The notes: generated from the sequence alone by a model not told the origin. A stretch of 64,000 nt of DNA from Guyparkeria hydrothermalis (GCF_023555375.1 NZ_JAJSEE010000001.1:496001-560000); one strand, 5' to 3'; positions 7,723 through 18,508 are shown, counted from the stretch's first letter. Program-made: numbers and translations.

Positions 7723-10700
7723 TCAACCCGCCCCGAACCGCCTTCGATCCCACCAGGCCAGCATTGCCGGCGTGAACAGCAGGGTGAGCGGGGTGGCCAC
7801 CAGCAGGCCACCGGCGATTGCCGTGGACAGTTGCACCCAGTACTGGGTCGAGGGCGCGCCGATGGAGAACTCGCGCCCGAAGACGTCGATGGTCAGGCCG
7901 AAGATCATCGGCATCAGCCCCAGTACCGTGGTGATGGTCGTCAGCAACACCGGACGCAGTCGCTGGGCACCGGTACGCAACGCGGCATCCACCGGCTCGA
8001 TCCCGTCACGGCGCAGCTGGTTGTAGGTATCGATCAACACGATGTTGTTGTTGACCACCACCCCGGCCAGCGCGATCACGCCGATGCCGCTCATCACCAC
8101 GGAGAACGGCTCGGCGCGCAGCAACAGCCCCAGCAGCACGCCGCTGGTGGAGAACACGATCGCGGTAAGCACCAGCAGGGCCTGGTAGACGCTGTTGAAC
8201 TGGGTCACCAGGATCAGGACCATCAGCACGATCGCCGTCAGGAACGCCAGGGACAGAAACCGCCCCGCCTCGGCCTGGTCCTCCTGCTGACCCCGCACCG
8301 AGAGCTCGACGTTCTCGGGCATCGGGTGGGCGGCCAACCAGTCCTGCAGCGCCCGCATGCGCTCGTCGACCAGTTGCCCGGCAGCCACGTCGGCCTCGAG
8401 TGTCAGCGTGCGACGCCCGTCGACGCGGTGGATCACCCCGGTCTTCGGGGCGGGCACGAACTCGACGAAATTGCGCACCGGCACCAGGCCGGCCTGGGTA
8501 GGCACCCGCAGGTTCACCAGCTGGGCGAGGTTGCGCTCGTCGAAGGGAAAGCGCACCCGGATGTCGACCTCCTCGTCGGCATCCTCGGGGCGATAGCCAC
8601 CCAGCGCCAGACCTCGGGTGAGCATCTGTACGGCCCGACCGAGCAGGTTGACGTCGGCGCCGAAACGGGCCGCCTCGCGATGATCCACCTCGATACGCAT
8701 CTCGATGCCCGGCAACGGGCGGTTGTCCTCGACGTCGACGAACCCGCCCACCGCGGCCATGCCAAGACGCAGATGCTCGATCGCCTCCACCAGCGGCTCG
8801 ACGCCGTTGCCGCCGTCCGTGGCGGATGCCTCGAGCACCACCGGCTTGCCGGCACTAGGGCCACCGGACTCGGTCAGGAACTGCAGCTTCACCCCGGGCA
8901 GATCGTCCAGTGCCTGGCGCAAGTCGGCGAGGATCTCGTCGGCCGGCCCGCGGCGTTGCCAATCGACAAGGTCCAACTGGATCACTCCGATCACGTCCTC
9001 GGCATAGTCCTGGGTGAGGCGTGTCTGCGGCGAGGCAATGCTGCGGGCATAGACGCTCTCGAAGGCCGGGTGATCGTACAGGCGTGCCTCGACCCGACGG
9101 ACCATCTCGTCGACCTCCCAGACCGACAGGTCACCGCGCGCCTGGATCTGGACCTGGGCGAAGCTCGGTTCGACGTCCGGGAAGAAATCCACCCCGCGCC
9201 CCAGTTCGCCGTAGGCGACGTAGAGGGCGGCGGTGAACAGCGCTACCGCGGCCAATGTCTGGCCCGGGTAGGCCACGGCCCAGCGCAGCAGGCGGACGTA
9301 CCAGGCCGTGCCGCCATCGAGTTCCTCGAATCGGCCCGCCTCGGCCGCCTGGATGTGGCGCACTTGTTCGGGGCGACTGGCCCCCTGCCCGCGCGAGAGG
9401 ATCGCCGCGAGGACCGGGATGAATACCAGCGCCATGGCCAGCGACATCAGCAGGGTGACGATCACGGTGGCCGGCAGGTAGAACATGAACTCGCCCACCA
9501 TCCCCGGCCAGAAGAGCATGGGGAAGAACACCGCCAGCGTGGTGGCCACCGAGGCGATGATCGGCCAGGCCATGCGCTGCGCTGCCGCCAGGTAGGCGCC
9601 CTTGCCGCGATCTTCGGCCAGGTACCGGTCGGCCTGCTCGATCACCACGATCGCCCCGTCGACCAGCATGCCCACCACCAGGATCAGGGCGAACAGCACC
9701 ACGATATTGAGGGTGAAGCCCATCAGGTACAGGACCAGCACCCCACCGAGGAAGGCACCGGGAATGGCCAGCCCCACCAGCCAGGACGAACGCCCGCCCA
9801 GCGCAAAGACGATGGTGAGCATCACCAGCAGGATGGCGGTGAGGACGTTGTTCTCCAGATCGCCGAGCAGGTCGTCGATCTCCTCGGCGCTGTCCTGCAG
9901 GTAGCGCACCTGGATGCCGCCCGGCCAGTCGGCCTGCTCGGCCTCGATCACCTCGCGGGCCGCGGCGACGGTCTCGAGGATGTTCGCCCCGGCCCGCTTG
10001 CGTATCTCCAGCGACACGGCCGGCTCACCGTCGATCCGGGCAAATCCCTCCGGGTCCTTGAAGGTGCGCCGCGCCTCGGCGACCTCGTCGAAGGTCACCA
10101 CGGTGCCCTCGTGCGAGATCACCGGCAGCTCGAGCACGTCGCTGACCGATTCGATCACCCCGGGCACCTTGATGTTCAGCCGCCCGGCCCCGGAATCGAG
10201 CGCCCCCGCCGCCACCAGCTGGTTGTTGCGCTCGATCGCGGCGACCAGGTCGTTGAACGGCAGGCGGTAGGTCTCCAGCGTGCGCGGGTCGACCAGCACC
10301 TCGAGCAGGTCCTCGCGATCGCCGCCGATCTCGACCTCGAGCACGCCGGGTAGCGCCTCGATCCGGTCGCGCAACTCGCGGGCGCGCTGCACCAACGTTC
10401 GCTCGGGTGCCGAGCCGGACAAGGTGGCGATCAGCACCGGGAACATCGACAGGTCGACCTCGGTGACCACCGGCTCCTCGACGCCCGGGGGGAGCTCGGG
10501 CCGCACCAGGTCCACCTCCTCGCGCACGTCGGCCAGCGCGCGACGGTTGTCGTAGCCGGGATCGAAATCGAGCCGGACCAGGGCAAAGCCCTCCCCGGCA
10601 CTGGCCTGCATCTCGTCGAGTCCCTCCAGCCCCGCCAGCTCGCGTTCCAGCGGCCGGACCAGCAACCGCTCGCTGTCCTCGGGCGAGATACCCGGGTAGG

Positions 10701-10851
10701 CGACCGTGACGAAGAAGATCGGTACGTCGACGTCGGGCGCGGCCTCCTTGGCGATCTGGACGTAGGCCGTCCCGCCGGCGGCCAACAGCGCCAGCAGGAC
10801 CAGCAGTACGCTGCGCGAGCGGGAGAACAACGCGGCAAGCAATCCGTTCAC
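7723..10851 (-). CDS. RND efflux permease, second system
   Basis: A 1042-aa RND permease with the duplicated plan: TM1 at about residues 12-30, periplasmic domain, TM2-6 (about 335-480), second periplasmic domain, TM8-12. It is clearly divergent from the permease at 826-3936. TM4 reads GMLVDGAIVVIEQA, so only one of the paired proton-relay aspartates (D398) is kept and the second is Gly399. Many HAE-1-like pumps outside the AcrB core also show VDG, so activity is not excluded. Its start overlaps the adaptor stop by 4 bp. No outer-membrane factor gene is nearby. Substrate unknown. Confidence 0.94.
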   Translation of the reverse strand: MNGLLAALFSRSRSVLLVLLALLAAGGTAYVQIAKEAAPDVDVPIFFVTVAYPGISPEDSERLLVRPLERELAGLEGLDEMQASAGEGFALVRLDFDPGYDNRRALADVREEVDLVRPELPPGVEEPVVTEVDLSMFPVLIATLSGSAPERTLVQRARELRDRIEALPGVLEVEIGGDREDLLEVLVDPRTLETYRLPFNDLVAAIERNNQLVAAGALDSGAGRLNIKVPGVIESVSDVLELPVISHEGTVVTFDEVAEARRTFKDPEGFARIDGEPAVSLEIRKRAGANILETVAAAREVIEAEQADWPGGIQVRYLQDSAEEIDDLLGDLENNVLTAILLVMLTIVFALGGRSSWLVGLAIPGAFLGGVLVLYLMGFTLNIVVLFALILVVGMLVDGAIVVIEQADRYLAEDRGKGAYLAAAQRMAWPIIASVATTLAVFFPMLFWPGMVGEFMFYLPATVIVTLLMSLAMALVFIPVLAAILSRGQGASRPEQVRHIQAAEAGRFEELDGGTAWYVRLLRWAVAYPGQTLAAVALFTAALYVAYGELGRGVDFFPDVEPSFAQVQIQARGDLSVWEVDEMVRRVEARLYDHPAFESVYARSIASPQTRLTQDYAEDVIGVIQLDLVDWQRRGPADEILADLRQALDDLPGVKLQFLTESGGPSAGKPVVLEASATDGGNGVEPLVEAIEHLRLGMAAVGGFVDVEDNRPLPGIEMRIEVDHREAARFGADVNLLGRAVQMLTRGLALGGYRPEDADEEVDIRVRFPFDERNLAQLVNLRVPTQAGLVPVRNFVEFVPAPKTGVIHRVDGRRTLTLEADVAAGQLVDERMRALQDWLAAHPMPENVELSVRGQQEDQAEAGRFLSLAFLTAIVLMVLILVTQFNSVYQALLVLTAIVFSTSGVLLGLLLRAEPFSVVMSGIGVIALAGVVVNNNIVLIDTYNQLRRDGIEPVDAALRTGAQRLRPVLLTTITTVLGLMPMIFGLTIDVFGREFSIGAPSTQYWVQLSTAIAGGLLVATPLTLLFTPAMLAWWDRRRFGAG

Positions 10852-11933
10852 CGCTCACCCTCCGCCGTGGGCACCACCTCGATGACATCGCCGTCACGCA
10901 CGAAGCCCTGGCCCAGCGAAATCAGGCGGACCGTGTCGTCCAGGCCGGTCACCCAGACCTGCTCGGCATCGGCGCGGATCGGCGTGACCGGCACGAAGCG
11001 GGCCTCGAGTTCATCCGCCGCTCCGTCCACGGCGATCTTGACGCCCAGTTCGCCCGACTCGCTCTGCGAGATCAGCGCCGGAGAAATGGCATGCGCACGC
11101 ACCTCCTCGACGGGAATCTCGACCGTGACGCTGGTGCCCGACGGCAGGTTGCGGTCGGGGTTGGCCACCTCCACCCGCGCCCGGAAGGTCCGTGTCTCGT
11201 CTTCGGCGACGGTCGAGACGTAACGCACCGTACCCTCCCGAACCTGGCCATCCAGGAAGGTCACCCGGGCGGCCTGTCCTTCCTCGACCTCGTGGATACG
11301 GTGCTGCGGGATGCGCACCACGGCGCGCAGGGGGTTGTTCTCGACGATCTCGGCGACCGGTTCGCCCGCCGCGACCACGTCGCCGACTCGGGCGATCTGC
11401 CGATTGAGCACCCCGGCGATCGGGGTCGGGATTGCCGTGTGTTCGATATCGAGCTCGATGGCGGCCACCCGCGCCCGCGCGGCCTCGAGTTCGGCACGGG
11501 CGCGCTCGGCGGCCAGCCGCGCCTGAAAGCCCTGGTCGGCCAGTCGGCTCGCCGCATCGTAATCACCCTGGGCACGCCGTTCGGCGGCCTTGGCCTCGCT
11601 CAACCGCGCGGGACGATCATCCAGCGTCAACCGCGCGAGCAATTGGTCGGCCTCGACTACCGCGCCTTCCTCCACCGGAGTCTCGGCGACCTCGCCGCCC
11701 GTCTTGGCCCGCACTCGAACCACCTGCTCGGGTTCGGCCTGCCCCTGGAGTTGCAATACCCGCTCGACCGACTCGGCATGACTGCCGGTAAGGCCGACCT
11801 TCACCGTGGTGCTGCGCTCGGGCGTGTCGACCTCACCGCCGTTGTCATCGCCGCTCAACACCCAGCCAAACAGCAATAGGGCAAGCAGCAGGAGGACCAA
11901 TCGGCCCACGTTGCGCGATAACCAAGACCTCAT
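10848..11933 (-). CDS. RND periplasmic adaptor, second system
   Basis: A 361-aa membrane fusion protein. It has an N-terminal hydrophobic anchor (LVLLLLALLLFGWVL), not followed by an obvious signal peptidase site or lipobox, so it may stay anchored. Then come a barrel-sandwich domain, an Ala/Glu/Arg-rich helical hairpin (about 110-150, with RLAAERARAELEAARARVAA), the return lipoyl half (TPIAGVLNRQIARVGDVVAAGEP), and beta-barrel domains. It is the first gene of a two-gene operon with the permease at 7723-10851 (4-bp overlap). A promoter and an overlapping inverted repeat lie directly upstream. Confidence 0.92.
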   Translation of the reverse strand: MRSWLSRNVGRLVLLLLALLLFGWVLSGDDNGGEVDTPERSTTVKVGLTGSHAESVERVLQLQGQAEPEQVVRVRAKTGGEVAETPVEEGAVVEADQLLARLTLDDRPARLSEAKAAERRAQGDYDAASRLADQGFQARLAAERARAELEAARARVAAIELDIEHTAIPTPIAGVLNRQIARVGDVVAAGEPVAEIVENNPLRAVVRIPQHRIHEVEEGQAARVTFLDGQVREGTVRYVSTVAEDETRTFRARVEVANPDRNLPSGTSVTVEIPVEEVRAHAISPALISQSESGELGVKIAVDGAADELEARFVPVTPIRADAEQVWVTGLDDTVRLISLGQGFVRDGDVIEVVPTAEGER

Positions 11934-11949
11934 CGAAAATCATTCCTGT

Positions 11950-11968
11950 CAGTGGCGGTATATCACTG
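11950..11968. promoter_or_regulatory. Inverted repeat overlapping the second RND operon promoter
   Basis: CAGTG-N9-CACTG (plus 11950-11954 and 11964-11968) covers the predicted -10 hexamer. Placement on the core promoter suits a repressor, and TetR-type regulators often control RND operons, but no such regulator gene is in the window. Inference from symmetry and position only. Confidence 0.4.
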
Positions 11969-11989
11969 GCTACGCCGAGGCGCAGACAA
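11960..11989 (-). promoter_or_regulatory. Candidate sigma70 promoter for the second RND operon
   Basis: On the minus strand TTGTCT (11984-11989) and TGATAT (11960-11965) are separated by 18 bp and lie 27 bp upstream of the ATG at 11933. Four of six bases match consensus in the -35 and four or five in the -10. The site is the best promoter-like pair in the 92-bp spacer between this operon and the upstream ATPase gene. Confidence 0.45.
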
Positions 11990-12025
11990 TCCCACGCCCA
12001 TGGTAGCAATTCCCGCGACGGGCGC

Positions 12026-14734
12026 TCAGCCCACCCCGCCGACAATGTGACGGGTGACGGCCTTGTAGACCTCCATCAGGGCGAACGAGGCCACCCCGAC
12101 CGCGAGGATCAACAGGCCGTCGGCCAGCGGCACGGCCTCGGTGGCGAACACCCCCTGCATGGCCGGCAGGTAGGTCACCAGCAACTGCGCGAGCGTGACG
12201 ACGATCACCGCCAGCCAGACGGGACGCGTGCCGCGAATCAGGTCGAGGCTGAGCGACGAGCCGTGCAGGTTGCGGATGAAGAACAGCTGGAAGATCTCGA
12301 GCACCACCAGGGTGTTCATCGCCATGGTGCGGGCCAGTTCCAGGGAATATCCCTGCGCGATCGCGTGGTGGTAGACGCCGAAGACCGCCGCGAGAAAGAC
12401 CAGCGCCACCAGCGCGATGTAGATCAGCCAGCCGCCGGTGAGGACCGGCTCGTTGCGCGGTCGTGGCGGGCGATTCATCACGCTCGATTCGCTGGGCTCG
12501 AAGGCGAGCGCCAGCCCCAGCGTGGTCGCGGTGACCAGGTTGATCCACAGGATCTGGATGGGTGTTACCGGCAGGGTCAGGCCGGCCAGCAGGGCCACGA
12601 TGATGGTCAGCGCCTCGCCGGCATTGGTCGGCAGGGTCCAGCTGATCACCTTCTTGATGTTGTCGTAGACGGTCCGGCCCTCGCGGACGGCCGCCACGAT
12701 CGATGCGAAGTTGTCGTCGACCAGCACCAGGTCGGCGGCCTCCTTGGCCGCCTCGCTGCCCTTGCGCCCCATGGCAATCCCGGCATCGGCGCGCTTGAGC
12801 GCCGGGGCATCGTTCACCCCGTCGCCGGTCATCGCGACGCTCTGGCCGAGCGACTGCAGGGCCTCGACCAGGCGCAGCTTGTGCTCGGGGCTGGTGCGTG
12901 CGAACACGTCGACGTCGGTGACGCGTTCGATCAGCTCGGCGTCCGAGAGGTGCTCGATCTCCGCGCCGGTCAGCGAGCGATCCGGTCGCGCCAGACCGAC
13001 CCGGGCGGCGATCGCGCGGGCCGTGCCGGCGTGATCGCCGGTGATCATCTTGACGCGAATGCCCGCCCGCCGGCATTCGGCCACCGCCTCGATCGCCTCT
13101 GGCCGCGGCGGGTCGGACAGCCCCACCAGCCCCAGCAGGATCAGCCCATCGCCCACCTCGGACCGCTCGAGCACGGTCTGCGACGGCTCGACCGGGCGCC
13201 AGGCCAGGGCCAGGACCCGCTGGCCTTCGCCGGCCAGCGCCTCGGCCCGCTCGGCCCAGAATGCCCGGTCCAACGGCTCGGTCTCGTCCCCGTCGGCGGC
13301 CTGCCGATCGCACATCGCCAGCACCGCCTCGGGGGCGCCCTTGACCGAGATGGCCGCATGGCCCTCGTGATCGTGGTCGAGGGTGGCCATGAAGCGGTGC
13401 GCCGCGTCGAAGGGGATCGCGTCGTTGCGCCGCCAGCGCGCCCGTTCCTCCCGCAGATCCAGGCCGGCCCGCCCGGCCATCGCCAGCAGGGCCCCTTCCA
13501 TGGGATCGCCCTCGACCCGCCAGTTGCCCTCGTCGCTGCGCAGGTGGGCGTCGTTGCACAACAGCGCCGTGCGCGCGAGTCGGTCGAATGACGCCGGCGT
13601 CGACGGCCCGGCCGGCTGGCCGTCGAGGAACACCTCGCCGCTGGTCGAATACCCCTCGCCGGTGATCGTCAGGGTTGCCGCGGCGAGCGCCACCTCGGAG
13701 ACCGCCATCTCGTTGCGGGTCAGCGTGCCGGTCTTGTCGGTACAGATCACGGAGACCGAGCCGATGGTCTCGATGGCCGGCAGGCGCCGGACGATCGCCT
13801 GCCGGCGGGCCATCGCCTGCACGCCGACGGCCAGGGTGATGGTCAGTACGGCCGGCAGGCCTTCGGGGATGGCCGCGACCGACAATCCGACCACGACCAT
13901 GAAGGTCTCCTCGAATGCCATTCCCCGCCACCAGACGCCCAGCGCGAGAATCAGACCGGCGCCCAGGAGAATCACGGCCGTCAGCCAGCGACCGAAGCGG
14001 TTCATCTGTTCGAGCAATGGCGTGGTCAGGGTCTGCACGCCCGCGATCAGCCCGGAGATCCGGCCCAGCTCGGTGTGGGTACCGGTGGCGGTGACCACGC
14101 CGCGGGCCGCGCCACGGGTCACCAGGGTGCCGCTGTAGGCCATCGAGCGGCGGTCGCCCAGCTGGGTGTCGGCCTCGACCGCCTCGGCCGCCTTTTCCTC
14201 GGCAAGCGATTCGCCGGTCAATACCGCCTCGTCGACGTGCAGGTCGTGGACCTCGAGCAGGCGCAGGTCGGCCGGCACCCGGTCACCCGCCTCCAGCAGC
14301 ACGATGTCGCCCGGCACCAGCTCATCGCCCGGAATCGCCTGGCGCTGGCCGTCACGCACCACGGCCGCCTTGAGGGCCAGCATGTGACGGATGGCGTCCA
14401 TCGCCTGCTCCGCGCGGCCTTCCTGGATGAAACCGATCAGCGCGTTGGCCAGCACCACCGCCAGGATGACGGCGGTGTCGATGCCGTGTCCCAGCAGGGC
14501 CGTCACGGCGGCCGCGCCCAGCAGGACGTAGATGAGGATGTTGTGGAACTGGCGCAGCAGGCGTCGCCAGGCAGGCGGGCGCGGGGCCTCGGGCAGGCGA
14601 TTGGCGCCGAAGCGCTCGCGGCGCCCGGTGACCTCGGCGGCGGTCAGGCCGTCGGGACGAGTCTCAAGCCCTGCCAACACCGCATCGGGCGACTCGGCAT
14701 GCCATGACTGGCTCGATCGGGACTCCTCGCTCAT
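12026..14734 (-). CDS. P-type cation-transporting ATPase (P2, Ca2+/Na+ pump-like)
   Basis: A 902-aa P2-type ATPase. Seen in order: N-terminal cation ATPase domain, actuator with TGES (173-176), TM4 with PEGLP (290-294), the phosphorylation site DKTGT (D333), a nucleotide-binding domain containing KGAPE, hinge motif GDGVND, and a C-terminal membrane domain. TM5 has NAGEA, matching the Glu771 region of SERCA. TM6 reads INLVTATTLGLALAFEP, where SERCA has Asp800, so one Ca2+ ligand is missing and the ion may differ (for example Na+ or a mixed specificity). It should export cations from the cytoplasm using ATP. A GGAGGG-like ribosome binding site precedes the ATG. No partner gene is evident. Confidence 0.93.
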   Translation of the reverse strand: MSEESRSSQSWHAESPDAVLAGLETRPDGLTAAEVTGRRERFGANRLPEAPRPPAWRRLLRQFHNILIYVLLGAAAVTALLGHGIDTAVILAVVLANALIGFIQEGRAEQAMDAIRHMLALKAAVVRDGQRQAIPGDELVPGDIVLLEAGDRVPADLRLLEVHDLHVDEAVLTGESLAEEKAAEAVEADTQLGDRRSMAYSGTLVTRGAARGVVTATGTHTELGRISGLIAGVQTLTTPLLEQMNRFGRWLTAVILLGAGLILALGVWWRGMAFEETFMVVVGLSVAAIPEGLPAVLTITLAVGVQAMARRQAIVRRLPAIETIGSVSVICTDKTGTLTRNEMAVSEVALAAATLTITGEGYSTSGEVFLDGQPAGPSTPASFDRLARTALLCNDAHLRSDEGNWRVEGDPMEGALLAMAGRAGLDLREERARWRRNDAIPFDAAHRFMATLDHDHEGHAAISVKGAPEAVLAMCDRQAADGDETEPLDRAFWAERAEALAGEGQRVLALAWRPVEPSQTVLERSEVGDGLILLGLVGLSDPPRPEAIEAVAECRRAGIRVKMITGDHAGTARAIAARVGLARPDRSLTGAEIEHLSDAELIERVTDVDVFARTSPEHKLRLVEALQSLGQSVAMTGDGVNDAPALKRADAGIAMGRKGSEAAKEAADLVLVDDNFASIVAAVREGRTVYDNIKKVISWTLPTNAGEALTIIVALLAGLTLPVTPIQILWINLVTATTLGLALAFEPSESSVMNRPPRPRNEPVLTGGWLIYIALVALVFLAAVFGVYHHAIAQGYSLELARTMAMNTLVVLEIFQLFFIRNLHGSSLSLDLIRGTRPVWLAVIVVTLAQLLVTYLPAMQGVFATEAVPLADGLLILAVGVASFALMEVYKAVTRHIVGGVG

Positions 14735-14824
14735 TGCCGCCCTCCTTCGCTCCGTGAACCACCCACCCGAGGGGAAACCCCCAGTAGAGTATTACCCCGA
14801 TCGCCCATGAACGCGACACGGTTG

Positions 14825-15298
<474 letters not shown>

Positions 15299-15308
15299 GA
15301 TGGCTAAC

Positions 15309-16115
15309 TTATCGCTGCTGAAGAATGGACGAATGGCGGCGCAGTCCGGCGACCTCTCCGCGCACGGGCTGACCGACCAGGGAGGCGAGGCGGAACGTGG
15401 GCTTGGGTCGGCTGGGACGCGCCACCCGCCGGGTCGCGTCGATGACGTACAGGCCATTGAGGAACCAGGCCCACTCGGCGCTCCAGCGCCGTGGACGTTC
15501 GCCTCGCTGGTAGGCCGTATCGCGACACCACGGGATCACCCCGCCGACCGGCTCGATCGCCTCGATGCGGTAGCCCAGCACGCGCAGCCAGTCGACCACC
15601 CGCCAGGTGGGATGGTGGTGACCCAGCGCCAGCGGCGCGTGGCAGCCGGGCCAGAAACGCGAACGCAGGTGCAGCAGGCTCGCCGGATTGAGACCGACGA
15701 TCAGCAGCCGCCCCTCGGGGCGCAGGGTCCGATCGATCTCGCGCAGGATCTCGTGCGGATTGCGCCGGTCCTCGAGCACGTGCAACGCGATCACCAGGTC
15801 GGCCGCCTCGCTCTCGATCGGCAGGGCATCGAGCTCGACCGGCAACGCCCCCGAGGGCCCACCGGCGCCGGCACCCGGCGGTCCGGCGAGCACGCGGTGA
15901 TCGATGCGCAACTGCCGCGCCCAGCCGAAACGCCGCTCGATCTCCAGCCCGGCCTCGCCCAGCACCAGCGCGTGGTAGCCGAAGGCCGTCTCCGCCCGCC
16001 GGGCGAGCATGGCGACCAGATCGGCGGCCACCAGCCGACCGACCGGCCCGCGGTACCAGTCGGCCGCGGCGACGCTGGCGGCAATCGCGCTGTCCCTGGC
16101 TGGAGTCTGTGTCAC
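15309..16115 (-). CDS. YafS-like class I SAM-dependent methyltransferase
   Basis: A 268-aa class I methyltransferase-like protein. The core shows a motif I region ([13 protein letters not shown]), a motif IV region ([20 protein letters not shown]) and a post-motif strand ([14 protein letters not shown]). The glycine motif is weaker than usual, as in YafS-type proteins whose substrate is unknown. It sits immediately upstream of rnhA, a conserved neighbour for this family. The last 60 residues are rich in Arg and Pro and probably lie outside the fold. It lies 44 bp after the MFS gene on the same strand, so it may be read from the aroC promoter. Confidence 0.82.
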   Translation of the reverse strand: MTQTPARDSAIAASVAAADWYRGPVGRLVAADLVAMLARRAETAFGYHALVLGEAGLEIERRFGWARQLRIDHRVLAGPPGAGAGGPSGALPVELDALPIESEAADLVIALHVLEDRRNPHEILREIDRTLRPEGRLLIVGLNPASLLHLRSRFWPGCHAPLALGHHHPTWRVVDWLRVLGYRIEAIEPVGGVIPWCRDTAYQRGERPRRWSAEWAWFLNGLYVIDATRRVARPSRPKPTFRLASLVGQPVRGEVAGLRRHSSILQQR

Positions 16116-16159
16116 GGCGTCCTCGTGCAGCGTTGGGTCGTCCGCGAGCCGGCCTGGGT

Positions 16160-17368
16160 TCAGGCCACCTCGCGCTCGCCCGGCGACCAGCGCACCACCC
16201 GCCGGGCGGCGAGCATCAGCGCAAACGCCAGCAGGCTGGCGAGCGTCATGGCGGCAAAGGCCGGGCCGGGCTCCACTCTACCCCAGAGCAGACCGGCGAG
16301 GTACAGGCCGAGCGCCGCGCCACCGCCGTAGCTGGCCGCCGACAGGATCGCCTGGCCGCGGGCATGGGCGCGACCCGGGAACTGGTGGTCGATCACCCAG
16401 ATGCCCACCGCGTGGGTCATGCCGAAACTGGCCGCGTGCAGCAGCTGGGCGAACAGCAGCCAGCCGAGCACGTCGGCCTGGTAGCCGATCAGCAACCAGC
16501 GCAATGCCATCAGACCGATGGCGAGCAGCATCAGGAACAGGGGCGCGAAGCGATTGCGCAACCCGGGCAAGGCGAAGAACAGCACGATCTCGGCGACCAC
16601 GCCCAGCGCCCACAGCAACCCGATGGCCGTGGCCGAGTAGCCCAGCTCGGCCAGGTGCACGGAGAAGAACGCGTAGTAGACGCCGTGGGAGAGGTTGATC
16701 AGGAACGAGCCGGCGAAGAATGCCAGCATGGCCGGTTCGCGGAGCCGATCGCGGATCGAGACGGGACGGGCGCCGGTATCGGGCGGCACGCCCGGCTCGG
16801 GGACGCGCCACAACACCACCGCCAGGGCGACCAGGGCCGCGGCCATCAGCCAGGGCACGGCACCCAGACCGATGCGATCGATCAGTGCGCCCAACCCCAC
16901 CGAGGCGACGATGAAACCGATCGAGCCCCAGGCGCGCAACGCGGGGTAGCGCTCGGGGGCCGGGCCGGTCAGGCGCAGCGCGGCCACGTCGAGCTGCGAG
17001 AGCAGCGGCTGCCAGAAGAACCCGAAGGCCACCAGCAGGAGCATCCAGCCGACCAGCCCCGCCTCGATGCCGGCCAGCAGCGCCAGCCCCACGGCCAGCA
17101 CGGCGCTGACCACGGCGGTGGCGATCAGCCAGACGATCACCCGGCCACTGTGGTCGACCACCCAGCCGAGCAGCGGTGGCGCGACGAGCTTGGCGGCCAT
17201 CACCATGGCGAGCATGGCCCCGACCGTGTCGGGACCGAACCCCTGTTCGATCAGGTAGGGACTGAAATAGGGCAGGTAGATCCCCAGCCCCAGGAAGAAG
17301 GCGAAATACCCGAGCCGGATCGGGTTGAGGCGCACCACCCCGCCCTGTCCTGCCGGGGCCGTGCTCAT
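16160..17368 (-). CDS. MFS transporter, HcaT/3-phenylpropionate-permease-like (MFS_1-like)
   Basis: A 402-aa, roughly 12-TM major facilitator. The N-terminal [21 protein letters not shown] and the [23 protein letters not shown] loop between TM2 and TM3 are typical of the HcaT/MFS_1-like (nucleoside/3-phenylpropionate porter) group; [13 protein letters not shown] is another family block. Substrate is not predictable. The ATG overlaps the aroC stop by 4 bp, so it is translationally coupled to chorismate synthase, but a functional link is not implied. Confidence 0.87.
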   Translation of the reverse strand: MSTAPAGQGGVVRLNPIRLGYFAFFLGLGIYLPYFSPYLIEQGFGPDTVGAMLAMVMAAKLVAPPLLGWVVDHSGRVIVWLIATAVVSAVLAVGLALLAGIEAGLVGWMLLLVAFGFFWQPLLSQLDVAALRLTGPAPERYPALRAWGSIGFIVASVGLGALIDRIGLGAVPWLMAAALVALAVVLWRVPEPGVPPDTGARPVSIRDRLREPAMLAFFAGSFLINLSHGVYYAFFSVHLAELGYSATAIGLLWALGVVAEIVLFFALPGLRNRFAPLFLMLLAIGLMALRWLLIGYQADVLGWLLFAQLLHAASFGMTHAVGIWVIDHQFPGRAHARGQAILSAASYGGGAALGLYLAGLLWGRVEPGPAFAAMTLASLLAFALMLAARRVVRWSPGEREVA

Positions 17369-18486
17369 CGACCGGGTGTCGAGCCGTCCCCGGCCGGGAT
17401 GACCGGCGTGTCGGTGGCGAGATCACCGCATTGCCCGCGCTGGCGCAGGGCGTGATCCATCAGGGTGAGCGCCAGCATGGCCTCGGCGATCGGCGTGGCG
17501 CGGATGCCCACGCACGGGTCGTGGCGCCCGGTGGTGACCACCTCGGTGGCCTCCCCCTGCTTGTCGACGCTGCGACCGGGCAGGCGGATGCTCGAGGTCG
17601 GCTTCAACGCGAGATGCGCGACGATGTCCTGCCCGCTGGAGATGCCGCCGAGCACGCCGCCGGCGTGGTTGGAGAGAAACCCCTCGGGCGTGATCTCGTC
17701 GCGGAATTCCGTGCCACGCGCGGCCACGCTGTCAAAGCCGTCACCGATCTCCACGCCCTTGACCGCGTTGATGCCCATCAGGGCATGCGCGATGTCGGCA
17801 TCGAGACGGTCGAACACCGGCTCGCCCCAGCCCGGCGGGCAGCCTTCGGCGCGCACGGTGACCTTGGCGCCGACCGAATCGCCCGAGCGGCGCAGGTCGT
17901 CCATGAAGGTCTCGAGCTCGGCCACCTGGTCGGCACAGGGCCAGAAGAACGGGTTCTCGCCCACCGCCGCCCAGTCGAAGCAGTCGTCGTTGAGCACGAT
18001 GGGGCCGAGCTGGGAGAGATGCCCGCGCACGGTCACCCCGTGCGTTTCGGCCAACCACTTCTTGGCGATCGCACCGGCGGCGACCCGCATGGCCGTCTCG
18101 CGGGCCGAGGAACGCCCGCCGCCACGGTAGTCGCGCACGCCGTACTTCTGCCGGTAGCTGTAGTCGGCGTGTCCCGGGCGGAACTGCTCGGCGATCTTGG
18201 AGTAGTCCTTGGAGCGCTGGTCGACGTTCTCGATCAGCAAGCCGATCGGCGTGCCGGTGGTCTCGCCCTCGAACACGCCTGAGAGGATGCGCACCTGGTC
18301 GGGTTCGCGGCGCTGGGTGGTGTGGCGCGAGGTGCCCGGCCGGCGGCGGTCGAGGTCGGCCTGCAGGTCGTCCTCGGAGAGCTTGAGTCCCGGCGGACAG
18401 CCGTCGACGATCGCGCCGAGCGCCGGTCCGTGGGATTCGCCGAAGGTCGTGACCCGAAACAGCGTGCCGAAGGTGTTGCCTGCCAT
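17365..18486 (-). CDS. aroC: Chorismate synthase
   Basis: A 373-aa enzyme that converts EPSP to chorismate, the last shared step of aromatic amino acid synthesis, using reduced FMN. The start at 18486 gives [20 protein letters not shown] with the GESHG signature. Other family blocks are [25 protein letters not shown] and the C-terminal [28 protein letters not shown] region. E. coli AroC is 361 aa. The frame is open to 19020 but nothing upstream is conserved. It is first in a minus-strand run followed by the MFS gene (4-bp overlap), the methyltransferase and rnhA. Confidence 0.97.
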   Translation of the reverse strand: MAGNTFGTLFRVTTFGESHGPALGAIVDGCPPGLKLSEDDLQADLDRRRPGTSRHTTQRREPDQVRILSGVFEGETTGTPIGLLIENVDQRSKDYSKIAEQFRPGHADYSYRQKYGVRDYRGGGRSSARETAMRVAAGAIAKKWLAETHGVTVRGHLSQLGPIVLNDDCFDWAAVGENPFFWPCADQVAELETFMDDLRRSGDSVGAKVTVRAEGCPPGWGEPVFDRLDADIAHALMGINAVKGVEIGDGFDSVAARGTEFRDEITPEGFLSNHAGGVLGGISSGQDIVAHLALKPTSSIRLPGRSVDKQGEATEVVTTGRHDPCVGIRATPIAEAMLALTLMDHALRQRGQCGDLATDTPVIPAGDGSTPGR

Positions 18487-18508
18487 ACCTGTGGTTCCAA
18501 AAACGCGG

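Noticed and set aside
7831-10353. 840-codon open frame antisense to the second RND permease
   Set aside because: Gln/His/Arg-rich shadow translation with no family resemblance.
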